64,000 bases of DNA from VRUE01 sp963715455 (GTDB taxonomy: Bacteria; Actinomycetota; Thermoleophilia; Solirubrobacterales; 70-9), in assembly GCA_963715455.1 (NCBI GenBank), contig OY970245.1, positions 930,001 to 994,000 on the forward strand. Direction: 5' to 3'. The notes below the pieces were generated by a model. The model was not told the DNA's origin, did no database searches, and was given only the letters and a program-made list of their open reading frames with translations. Positions within the stretch are counted from its first letter, which is position 1. Every line of letters starts with the position of its first letter. This document shows positions 22,991 to 30,657 of this stretch, piece after piece. Both the position numbers and the translations under genes were made by a program.

Positions 22991-24388
22991 GTGGAGTCTC
23001 CTCTAGTCCTGGTCATGGCGGCCGGCGAGGGAACGCGCATGCGTTCCAGCCTGCCGAAGATGCTGCATCCCGTCTGCGGGCGGGCGATGGTCGCTTGGCC
23101 GATCATTGCTGCGCGTGAGGCCGGTGCCGGCCGCGTGGTGGCGATCGACTCGCCCAACCAGAACATCGTCCCCGGCCTGCCCGACAAGGTGCAGATCGTC
23201 ACCCAGCCCCAGCCCGACGGCACCGGGGGTGCTGTGCGTGCGGCCCTGCCCCTGATCGAGGAAGCGGAGACCGTGCTTGTCCTTTCCGGCGACGTGCCGT
23301 TGATCTCGGCGGCGACGATCTCCGCCCTGCTCGCGGCGCACACAGCCTCCGGCGCGGCGGCGACGATGCTGACGATTGAGCTCGACGAGCCTGGCTCCTA
23401 TGGTCGTGTCGTGCGCGCGGCCTCGGGTGAGGTCGAGCGCGTGGTCGAGGCCAAGGCCGCCGGCGACGCGACCCCCGAGCAACTGGCGATCCGCGAGGTC
23501 AACGCCGGTACCTACGCCTTTCAGGCGGGGCCCTTGGCTGTGGCACTCGCCGGCCTTGCAAACGACAACGCCCAGGGCGAGTACTACTTGCCCGACGTGT
23601 TCCCAGCGCTGCGCGAGGTGGGCCACTCGGTCGGCGCCCACCTCGCCGACGACCTCGCCGTGACGATGGGCGTCAACAACCGCGCCGACCTCGCCGTGGT
23701 CGAGGTCGAGGCGCGCCGCCGCATCCTCGAGCGTCACATGCTGGCCGGGGTGACCGTCGTCGACCCAGCCTCTACCTGGGTGGACGCCGACGTCGCGATC
23801 GCCGCCGACGTGCGGATTGAGCCTGGCACCAGCCTGGGTGGGCAGACCGCTGTCGGCGCGGGCTCCAGCGTTGGTCCGCTGAGCACCCTGATCGACTCGA
23901 AGCTCGGCGAGAACGTCTCCGTGCCCCACTCCTATCTGGTCGAATGCGAGGTCGCTGATGGCGCCCAGGTCGGTCCCTTCGCCTATCTGCGGCCGGGGGC
24001 CGAGCTGGCCGAGGGCGCCAAGGCCGGCACCTTCGTCGAGGTGAAGAACTCGCGCATCGGCGCGGGCGCCAAGGTGCCTCATCTCGCCTACGTGGGCGAT
24101 GCTGATGTAGGCGCCGGCAGCAACCTAGGCGCCGGCTCGATCACCGCCAACTACGACGGTTTCCGCAAGAACCGCACGACGATCGGCGAGAACGTCCGCA
24201 TCGGCGTTGACACGATGCTGATCGCACCTGTAGAAGTCGGCGACGGCGCCTACACTGGCGCCGGAGCAGTGATCAAGGGCGACGTGCCGCCGGGCGCGCT
24301 CGCCGTCAGCGAGAACGACCAGCGAAACATCGAGGGCTACGCCGACCGCAAGGCGGCGGAGATGGAAGAGGAGACTCAGACTCCGTGA
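22991..24388 (+). CDS. glmU: bifunctional N-acetylglucosamine-1-phosphate uridyltransferase / glucosamine-1-phosphate acetyltransferase
   Basis: A 465-residue protein making UDP-GlcNAc for peptidoglycan in two steps. The N-terminal pyrophosphorylase has LVMAAGEGTRMRSSLPKMLH and QPDGTGGAVRAALP. The C-terminal half is a left-handed beta helix of hexapeptide repeats with AYVGDADVGAGSNLGAGSIT and NYDGFRKNRTTIGENVRIG, and VKNSRIG and GDVPPGALAVS. It starts GTG 22991, and its stop overlaps the prs start (GTGA). Length and motif order are normal. Confidence 0.97.
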   Translation: MESPLVLVMAAGEGTRMRSSLPKMLHPVCGRAMVAWPIIAAREAGAGRVVAIDSPNQNIVPGLPDKVQIVTQPQPDGTGGAVRAALPLIEEAETVLVLSGDVPLISAATISALLAAHTASGAAATMLTIELDEPGSYGRVVRAASGEVERVVEAKAAGDATPEQLAIREVNAGTYAFQAGPLAVALAGLANDNAQGEYYLPDVFPALREVGHSVGAHLADDLAVTMGVNNRADLAVVEVEARRRILERHMLAGVTVVDPASTWVDADVAIAADVRIEPGTSLGGQTAVGAGSSVGPLSTLIDSKLGENVSVPHSYLVECEVADGAQVGPFAYLRPGAELAEGAKAGTFVEVKNSRIGAGAKVPHLAYVGDADVGAGSNLGAGSITANYDGFRKNRTTIGENVRIGVDTMLIAPVEVGDGAYTGAGAVIKGDVPPGALAVSENDQRNIEGYADRKAAEMEEETQTP

Positions 24389-25422
24389 GCACGATCGAGC
24401 AGCATCCCGAGGCCGTGGCGGCAACCCACATGCCGCACGACTACTCGAAGCGGCTAATGGTCTTCGGCGGCCGCAGCTCGACGGAGCTGGCCGCCAAGGT
24501 GGCCGGCAAGCTCGAACTCGACCTCGGTCAGGTGACCCTGAAGACCTTCGCCAACGGCGAGGTCTACTGCCGCTACGAGGAGTCAATCCGCGGCGCCGAC
24601 GTCTTCCTCGTGCAGTCGACCTCGGCCAACGAGCAGACCGGGATGACCCCCAACGACGCGCTGATCGAGCTGCTGACGATGATCGACGCCGCGCAGGGCG
24701 CCTCTGCGCATCGCATCATCGCCGTCATGCCCTGGTACGGCTACGCCCGCCAGGACAAGAAGTCGGCGCCGCGCGAGCCGATCTCGGCCCGCATCGTCGC
24801 CAAGTGCTTGGAGGGCGTCGGCGTCGACCGCGTGCTCACCATGGACCTGCACGCCGGTCAGGTGCAGGGCTTCTTCCACGTACCGGTCGACCACATGACG
24901 GCGATGCCGATGCTCACCCAGTGGTTCGCCGACCAGTACCCGGCCGAGGACCTGGTGATCGTCTCGCCCGACGCCGGCCGCGTGAAGACGGCCCGCAACT
25001 TCGCCCGCCGCATCGGCACGCACTGGGCCGTGATGGAGAAGGAGCGCCCCGCCCAGCAGGTGGCCGAGATTGGCTACGTGGTCGGCGACGTGAAGGGCAA
25101 GACCGCGGTACTGGTCGACGACATGATCGACACAGCCGGCACGCTCTGTGCCGCCGCCCAGACGGTGCTCGACGAGGGCGCCGCACGAGTGATCTCCTGC
25201 GCCACCCACGGTGTCTTCTCCGGTCCCGCCTACGAACGGCTCGCCTACGAGAAGTCGGGCATCGAGAAGATCGTCGTCAGCGACACGATCCCGCTGCGCC
25301 CCGGGGCCCCAGACAACATCAAGGTGCTGTCCACGGCAGGCACCTTCGCCGACTCAATCCGCCGCATCTTCACCGACGACTCGGTCTCCGAGATCTTCGC
25401 CGGCGAGAACCAGCTCTTCTGA
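24385..25422 (+). CDS. prs: ribose-phosphate pyrophosphokinase
   Basis: A 345-residue PRPP synthase feeding nucleotide, His and Trp synthesis. Visible motifs: MVFGGRSSTELAAKVAGKL, SIRGADVFLVQS, MPWYGYARQDKKSAPREPIS (ATP loop), DLHAGQVQGFFHVPVDH and the PRPP loop VLVDDMIDTAGTLCAA. It starts GTG within the glmU stop; this glmU-prs pairing is common in Gram-positive bacteria. The N-terminus has about 20 extra residues. Confidence 0.97.
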   Translation: MSTIEQHPEAVAATHMPHDYSKRLMVFGGRSSTELAAKVAGKLELDLGQVTLKTFANGEVYCRYEESIRGADVFLVQSTSANEQTGMTPNDALIELLTMIDAAQGASAHRIIAVMPWYGYARQDKKSAPREPISARIVAKCLEGVGVDRVLTMDLHAGQVQGFFHVPVDHMTAMPMLTQWFADQYPAEDLVIVSPDAGRVKTARNFARRIGTHWAVMEKERPAQQVAEIGYVVGDVKGKTAVLVDDMIDTAGTLCAAAQTVLDEGAARVISCATHGVFSGPAYERLAYEKSGIEKIVVSDTIPLRPGAPDNIKVLSTAGTFADSIRRIFTDDSVSEIFAGENQLF

Positions 25423-26174
25423 TGCCGGAGGACCTGCGGCTGGTCGGCCACAAGGGGGCCGGCCTGATCGCGCCGGGCAATACGGTCGAGAGTTTCCATG
25501 CGGCCGCCGCGGCGGGCGTCGACACGATCGAGCTCGACGTGCTCTGGCTGCGCGATGCTCACTTGCCGCTTGAGCAGCGGGCACCGCTGGTCGTCGCCCA
25601 TGACTGGCACGACGCCGAACGGCGCACGCCACTGCAGCTGACCGAGGCGCTCGATGCCTTCCTCGATCCGCCGCTCGACGGCATCGAGATCGACATCGAC
25701 ATCAAGCTGCCCGGTCGCGAGGAGGAGATCGTCGGCGCTCTGCAGGAGCGCGACCTGGTCGGCCGGGCGATGGTCTCGACGATGGAGCTCTACTCGCTGG
25801 GCCGCGTTCTTGAGCTGGAGCCGGCCCTGCGCCGCGGCTGGACCTTTCCCAAAGTGACGAAGGACTGGAGCTCGAAGCGCTGGGCCAAGGGCCCGATGCT
25901 GATCGCCCTGATGGCGATGCGCCAGCGTCTTCCGGGACTCGCCGCCGAGAAGCTGCCCAAGCTCGGGGTAGAGGCGATGTGGGTCTATCACCCGCTGATC
26001 AGCCGCCGCCTGGCCGGCATCACCAAGCTCGCCGGGGTCGAGTTGATCGCCTGGACAGTCGACGATCTACCCCGCATGCAGCGTCTCGTGGCCGCCGGCG
26101 TCGACGGCCTCTGCTCCAACGACCCGCGCCTCTTCGCAGGTCTTGGCAGCGCATCCGACATTGACCACACCTGA
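25422..26174 (+). CDS. glycerophosphodiester phosphodiesterase
   Basis: A 250-residue TIM-barrel enzyme that splits glycerophosphodiesters into glycerol-3-phosphate and alcohol. VGHKGAGLIAPGNTVESFHA holds the catalytic His with Asn/Glu. DTIELDVLW and VVAHDW hold metal ligands and the second His, and GIEIDIDIKLP a further acidic site. The end AWTVDDLPRMQRLVAAGVDG and SNDPRL is typical. ATG overlaps the prs stop (TGATG), so it belongs to the glmU-prs transcript. Confidence 0.88.
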   Translation: MPEDLRLVGHKGAGLIAPGNTVESFHAAAAAGVDTIELDVLWLRDAHLPLEQRAPLVVAHDWHDAERRTPLQLTEALDAFLDPPLDGIEIDIDIKLPGREEEIVGALQERDLVGRAMVSTMELYSLGRVLELEPALRRGWTFPKVTKDWSSKRWAKGPMLIALMAMRQRLPGLAAEKLPKLGVEAMWVYHPLISRRLAGITKLAGVELIAWTVDDLPRMQRLVAAGVDGLCSNDPRLFAGLGSASDIDHT

Positions 26175-26194
26175 GTGGGGTCAATGTCGGATGC
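26151..26194. terminator. 16-bp perfect hairpin at converging gene ends
   Basis: GCATCCGACATTGACC (26151-26166) mirrors GGTCAATGTCGGATGC (26179-26194) with a 12-base loop that contains the phosphodiesterase stop codon. The left arm encodes that protein's last residues. It lies between two converging genes and can act on both strands, although there is no T run. Confidence 0.65.
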
Positions 26195-26199
26195 GTCGA

Positions 26200-27057
26200 T
26201 CAGATCGTGCCGGGCGTCGCGGTCGGCGGCGCGTTGCGGCCGCCTTTGGTGCGCACCGCGGACTCGAGCTCCTCGGCGCTGAAGCCACCGACTGCCTCGC
26301 CGTCGAGGGCGTAACGGTAGAGGGCGACGCCGAAGATGTTGCTCAGGGCGCTGGAGACGAGCATCGAGACCGCCAGGCCGATGACGCCGATGACGAGCAG
26401 CAGGGCGCCGGCGAAGCTGGTCGAGGCCCAGATCAGGAAGCCGGCGAAGATCAGCAGCGCCGAGGGGAGGACGCCGAAGAGGAAGACGGCGCCGCCGATC
26501 GCGATGTTGCCGGCCACCTGCTGGCCCCAACGCGATTTGAAGAGGCCCGCCGAGCGCTTCAGCGTCTCGAAGGGGCCGGTGCCCTCGAGGGCGATGACCG
26601 GCACGGCGAGGAAGGTGATTAGCGACCAGCCCACCGCCAACAGGCGGCCGACGATCTGCCCGACGGCACCTTGGTTCTCAAGCGCGCTGAGCAGCAGCCC
26701 AAGGGTCGTCGAGACCGCGGCCCAGCCGGCGATCTGCGAGAAGCGAGCTCGCGACACGGCGAGCCCGTCGCCGACGCTCGCCTGCTGCCCGCGGAAGATC
26801 ATGTCGGCGGCGGCAGCCAGGCCGACGCTGAAGTAGGTGCCGATCACGGCCAGCAGGTAGAAGCCGATCACCGCCAGGGCGCCGCCGAAGATCGTCTGCT
26901 CGTCCTCGATCAGGTAAACGCCCGGTCCGACGACGATGATCGCGCAGACGATCGTCGCAACCCCGCCGTAGAGCGGAAAGCGCAGCAGCTCGGGGTTCTG
27001 GCGCAGCAGTCCCCAGCTTTTCTTGGTCAGCTGCCAACCGCGTTTGATCCTCGTCAT
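26200..27057 (-). CDS. DUF6159-type polytopic membrane protein
   Basis: A 285-residue protein with about six membrane helices (GGVATIVCAIIVVGPGVYLI, ALAVIGFYLLAVIGTYFSVG, LFGVLPSALLIFAGFLIW). The N-terminal helix GWQLTKKSWGLLRQNPELL is characteristic of this family of unknown function. The start ATG 27057 overlaps the upstream kinase-like gene (ATGA), so both are one transcript. Confidence 0.8.
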   Translation of the reverse strand: MTRIKRGWQLTKKSWGLLRQNPELLRFPLYGGVATIVCAIIVVGPGVYLIEDEQTIFGGALAVIGFYLLAVIGTYFSVGLAAAADMIFRGQQASVGDGLAVSRARFSQIAGWAAVSTTLGLLLSALENQGAVGQIVGRLLAVGWSLITFLAVPVIALEGTGPFETLKRSAGLFKSRWGQQVAGNIAIGGAVFLFGVLPSALLIFAGFLIWASTSFAGALLLVIGVIGLAVSMLVSSALSNIFGVALYRYALDGEAVGGFSAEELESAVRTKGGRNAPPTATPGTI

Positions 27058-28487
27058 CGCTGCTCTCCTTCCAGGGAACGCTCGACTATCGGCGTCTGCA
27101 GCACGCCTCTTCCCTCGAAGTACTCCCACTCCTGCTCGCCGAGTTCGGTGGCCGGTGGGTCTGCATAGATCCACTCACGCATGATCCGGTGCCAGTTGCG
27201 CTTCGCCCGCAGCTGGCCGAGCACGGCGACGACGCCGATTTCCATGCGCCTGAACATCAGCTCCTCGGCTGGCAGCGACTCACGGCGCATCAGGTCGTAG
27301 AACTCCGAGCGCGGGTCGTTGGTCGACTCGATGATCTTCATCACCCGCCGGGCGCTGATCTCGATCTCGCGATCTTCGATAAACCAACCGCTGACCGCCA
27401 TCGTGTGCTCCATCAGCCGTTCGGCATCGAGCTTCGAGGGGTCCTTGATGAAGCCGAGCTCGTGCAGGGCGCTGCGGAACCGCTCCGGGTCGTCATGGAA
27501 AGCGGCGTCGATGACGCGCTGCTCGAGCACGATCTGCTCGTGGTCGAGCTTCTTGGTCATGCCGAAGTCGAGGAAGGCGACGCGGCCGTCCTCCAGCAGG
27601 ATGTAGTTGCCGGGGTGGGGGTCGGCGTTGAAGTGCTGCAGGTGGTAGATCGAGCCGAAGCTGCCGCGGAAGACGATCTCGCCGAAGCGGCTGCGCTCCT
27701 CGTGCGGTAGATCCTTGATCTGCTCGAAGCCCAGGCCCTCGACCAGCTCGGTGACCAGCACGCGGCGCCGGGAAAGGCGGGTGATCACTTCCGGCACGTA
27801 GATGAAGGGGTGTTCGCGGTAGGCGCGGGCGAAGCTGCGCTGGTTCTGGGCCTCGTACTCGTAGTCGAGCTCCTCCATGACCCGCTCGCGCAGCTCCTTG
27901 GCGATCTCCTTGGCGTCGAGGCCGGGGGCGAGGGCGCGGGCGAGTCGCACGATCGTGCCGGCGTTGCGCAGGTCGGCGTCGAGCGCCTCGGCAATCCCCG
28001 GGTACTGGATCTTCACCGCTACGGCTCTTCCGTCGAGCAGCTCGGCGCGGTGCACCTGGCCGATCGAGGCGGCGGCGAAGGCCTCGTGCTCGAACTCGGC
28101 GAACATCTCGGACAGCGGTTCGCCCTCGTACTCTTCCTCGAGCACCTTCTCGACCTTCTCCCAGGGCATCGCCGGCGCGTCGGTGCGCAGCTTGGCGAGC
28201 TGCTCCTGGTAGATCTCGCGGTACTCGTCGGGGATGAACTCGGTGTCGATGAAGGAGGCGAACTGGCCGAGCTTCATCGCCGCGCCCTTCATCTGGCCCA
28301 GCGCCCCGACCATCTTCAGTGCGGTCTCCATGTGGCGCTGCTCGAGCCGCTCTTTGCTCTCCTCCTCGGAGCGGGCGACGTTGGTCGCCTTGGTGCCCGC
28401 GTAGCGAGCGCCCTGCACGCCGACGATCGAGCCCAGCTTGGCCGAGCGGCGCAGTCTGCCCTTGGGAATCTTGGAGTCTTCGCTCAC
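27054..28487 (-). CDS. ABC1/UbiB-family atypical kinase
   Basis: A 477-residue ADCK-type protein kinase-like ATPase. It shows the KxGQ signature (KGAAMKLGQFASFID), the alanine-rich loop and second GQ (AAASIGQVHRAELL), the ATP-binding Lys (AVKIQYPG), the catalytic HFNADPHPGNY and the metal-binding FLDFGMT. The family supports quinone or isoprenoid lipid metabolism. It starts GTG 28487, divergent from bL25 and coupled to the membrane gene downstream. Confidence 0.9.
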   Translation of the reverse strand: MSEDSKIPKGRLRRSAKLGSIVGVQGARYAGTKATNVARSEEESKERLEQRHMETALKMVGALGQMKGAAMKLGQFASFIDTEFIPDEYREIYQEQLAKLRTDAPAMPWEKVEKVLEEEYEGEPLSEMFAEFEHEAFAAASIGQVHRAELLDGRAVAVKIQYPGIAEALDADLRNAGTIVRLARALAPGLDAKEIAKELRERVMEELDYEYEAQNQRSFARAYREHPFIYVPEVITRLSRRRVLVTELVEGLGFEQIKDLPHEERSRFGEIVFRGSFGSIYHLQHFNADPHPGNYILLEDGRVAFLDFGMTKKLDHEQIVLEQRVIDAAFHDDPERFRSALHELGFIKDPSKLDAERLMEHTMAVSGWFIEDREIEISARRVMKIIESTNDPRSEFYDLMRRESLPAEELMFRRMEIGVVAVLGQLRAKRNWHRIMREWIYADPPATELGEQEWEYFEGRGVLQTPIVERSLEGEQR

Positions 28488-28543
28488 CCCGGAAGGTTCC
28501 CACAGGTGCGCTGGCGCTCGTTTCTCTATCCTCTCCCGTCCGC

Positions 28544-29233
28544 ATGGCTCAAACCCGCGAGAAGCTCAAGGCAGCACCGCGCAGCGATTTCGGCTCGCGC
28601 ACCTCACGTCGCCTGCGGCGCGAGGGCCTGGTGCCCGGCGTCGTCTACAGCGGCGGCTCCGAGGCGCGGCCCTTCCAGGTCGCCGAACGCGACGTGCGCA
28701 ACGTGCTGGGCGAAGGCGCCGCCCTCTTTGACCTCGAGATCGAGGGCGGCAAGGCCGTGCCGGTCGTCGTCAAGGAGCAGCAGCTGCACCCCGTGCGCGG
28801 CAGTCTCCAGCACATCGACCTGCAGGAGGTGCGCCTCGACGAGGCGATTCAGGCCGAGGTGACGATTGAGCTGGAGGGGACCGAGGTCGCCCCCGGCGTC
28901 AAGGGCGGCGGCGTGCTCGAGCACGTCACCCGCGAAGTCACGGTCGAAGCGCTGCCCGCCGAGATCCCCGACAACATCGTCGCTGACGTCTCGGCGATGG
29001 AGATCAACGACACCCTGCAGCTCTCGGCACTGTCGGTGCCCGAGGGCGTCACGCTGGTTGCCGACGAGCCCGACGAGGTGACGATCGCCACCCTCTCGCC
29101 GCCGCGCGTCGAAGAGGAGCCTGAGCCCGCCGTCGAGGAGGAGGCCGAGCTGGTCGGCGAGGAGGGCGAGGCCCCCGCTGCCGAGGAGGGCGGCGAGGGC
29201 GAGGGCGACTCGGGCGACTCCGACGGGGAGTAG
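28544..29233 (+). CDS. rplY: 50S ribosomal protein bL25, long (CTC/TL5) form
   Basis: A 229-residue bL25 binding 5S rRNA. The N-terminal domain has RREGLVPGVVYSGG and VVVKEQQLHPVRGSLQHIDL, followed by the TL5 domain (EVTIELEGTEVAPG, LEHVTREVTVEALPAEIPDN). The tail beyond residue about 190 is almost pure Glu/Ala/Gly/Asp, as in many actinobacteria. It is followed at once by the peptidyl-tRNA hydrolase gene, the usual pair. Confidence 0.95.
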   Translation: MAQTREKLKAAPRSDFGSRTSRRLRREGLVPGVVYSGGSEARPFQVAERDVRNVLGEGAALFDLEIEGGKAVPVVVKEQQLHPVRGSLQHIDLQEVRLDEAIQAEVTIELEGTEVAPGVKGGGVLEHVTREVTVEALPAEIPDNIVADVSAMEINDTLQLSALSVPEGVTLVADEPDEVTIATLSPPRVEEEPEPAVEEEAELVGEEGEAPAAEEGGEGEGDSGDSDGE

Positions 29234-29236
29234 CTC

Positions 29237-29842
29237 CTGTCTATCTTTCGCCGCCGTCGTGAGGCCGGCGAGGGCGAACAGCAAGGCGATCGCATCCTGA
29301 TCGTCGGCCTCGGCAACCCGGGCGAGCGCTACGCGGCGACCCGGCACAACGTCGGCTTCGAGGTTGGCGCTGAGCTCTCGCGGCGCTGGGACCTGCCCCG
29401 CGCCAAGCAGAAGTACGGCGGCCTGATCGCCGAAGGGCGCAGCGGCCTCGGCGGTCCGCGGGTGGCGATCCTCCTGCCGCAAACCCAGATGAACGCCTCC
29501 GGCGACTCGGCCGGCCCGGCTCGCGGCGCGCTCAAGGCGCCGCTCGATCGGGTCGTCGTCCTGCACGACGAGATCGACTTGCCCTTCGGCGAGGTGCAGG
29601 TGCGCCAGGGCGGGGGGCTGGCCGGCCATAACGGCCTCAAGAGCCTCAGGCGCGGCTTCGGCGACGAGGGGTTCTGGCGCGTGCGAGTCGGCGTCGGACG
29701 GCCCGACTCGACCGACCCGGAGATCGTCTCCGCCTACGTCCTCGGCCGCTTCCGCGAGCCACGCGAGGAGGTCACGGCGCTGGTCGAGCGCGCGGCTGAG
29801 GAGACCGAGAGGCTGGTCGAGCGGCTAGGTTCCACGCCGTGA
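29237..29842 (+). CDS. pth: peptidyl-tRNA hydrolase
   Basis: About 201 residues. It recycles tRNA by cutting peptidyl-tRNA. ILIVGLGNPGERYAATRHNV holds the catalytic His, LPQTQMNASG the tRNA-contact Asn, VVLHDEIDLPFGEV the catalytic Asp, and GLAGHNGLKSL the second Asn. The only start codon in frame before the core is a CTG at 29237, three bases after the bL25 stop, so initiation appears to use CTG (or re-initiation). The stop overlaps the next GTG. Confidence 0.93.
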   Translation: MSIFRRRREAGEGEQQGDRILIVGLGNPGERYAATRHNVGFEVGAELSRRWDLPRAKQKYGGLIAEGRSGLGGPRVAILLPQTQMNASGDSAGPARGALKAPLDRVVVLHDEIDLPFGEVQVRQGGGLAGHNGLKSLRRGFGDEGFWRVRVGVGRPDSTDPEIVSAYVLGRFREPREEVTALVERAAEETERLVERLGSTP

Positions 29843-30570
29843 GCGATGCGACCGCAGTGACGAGCTACGAGGTCGACGAGCGCGGCGTGGCGCTGCTGCG
29901 CCTGCAGCGGCCCGAGGCACGCAACGCGATGAACACGCAGATGCTGGCCGAGCTGCTCGAGCACCTCGCCGTGGCGCGGGCCGACGATGCGGTGCGCGTG
30001 CTGGTGATCAGCTCGGCGGACCACATGGGGCTCTCGGCCGGCGCCGACGTCAAGGAGGAGCTCGACGAGCAGGGCAAGGTGCAGCGCATGCAGCTCTTCG
30101 CCGACGTCTACGACGGGATCGTCGGCTTCCCCAAGCCGACGATCGCCGTCTGTCACGGCGACGTGGTCGGCGGCGGCGCCGAGGTGGCGATCGCCTGCGA
30201 CATGCGGGTCGGCGGCTCCAACCTGCGCCTACGCTTCCCCGGCGCGGCGCTCGGCGTGCCCGTCGGCCCGGCTCGCCTGGTGACGCTTTGCGGCCTGGCG
30301 ACCGCCAAGTACCTGCTCTTCTCCTCGCGCACGGTGGGTGCCGACGAGGCGCTGCGCCTCGGCCTGGTCAACCGCGTGGCGCCGGCTGCCTCGACCGAGG
30401 AAGCCGCTCTTGCGCTCGCCGGCGAGGTCGCCGCCCACCCGCCCGAGGGCGTCGCTCAGCTGAAGCGCATGCTGCACGAGTGGGACGACGTCGAGGGCCG
30501 CTCGGCGCGCGAGGGCGAGGGCCAGGTCGAGTGGCAGCGTTCGGGGCCTGGCTTGCCGACGCGTAAGTAA
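29839..30570 (+). CDS. enoyl-CoA hydratase/isomerase family protein
   Basis: A 243-residue crotonase-fold protein. RPEARNAMNTQMLAEL is the standard N-terminal motif, LSAGADVKEEL the first oxyanion-hole strand, and CHGDVVGGGAEVAIACDMRV the second. PGAALGVPVGPARLVTL and EALRLGLVNRVAP follow. The position after GGGAE carries Glu-free residues, so hydratase activity is not certain; isomerase or lyase roles are possible. Starts GTG 29839 within the pth stop. Confidence 0.88.
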   Translation: MSDATAVTSYEVDERGVALLRLQRPEARNAMNTQMLAELLEHLAVARADDAVRVLVISSADHMGLSAGADVKEELDEQGKVQRMQLFADVYDGIVGFPKPTIAVCHGDVVGGGAEVAIACDMRVGGSNLRLRFPGAALGVPVGPARLVTLCGLATAKYLLFSSRTVGADEALRLGLVNRVAPAASTEEAALALAGEVAAHPPEGVAQLKRMLHEWDDVEGRSAREGEGQVEWQRSGPGLPTRK

Positions 30571-30657
30571 CGACTTTGGCCAGCTGAGCTTGCTCATTCG
30601 CCGCGATGCTGGATAGGGTCGCGGCCTAATCGCCCGCTCGTCGCCCAGGAGGGTCGC

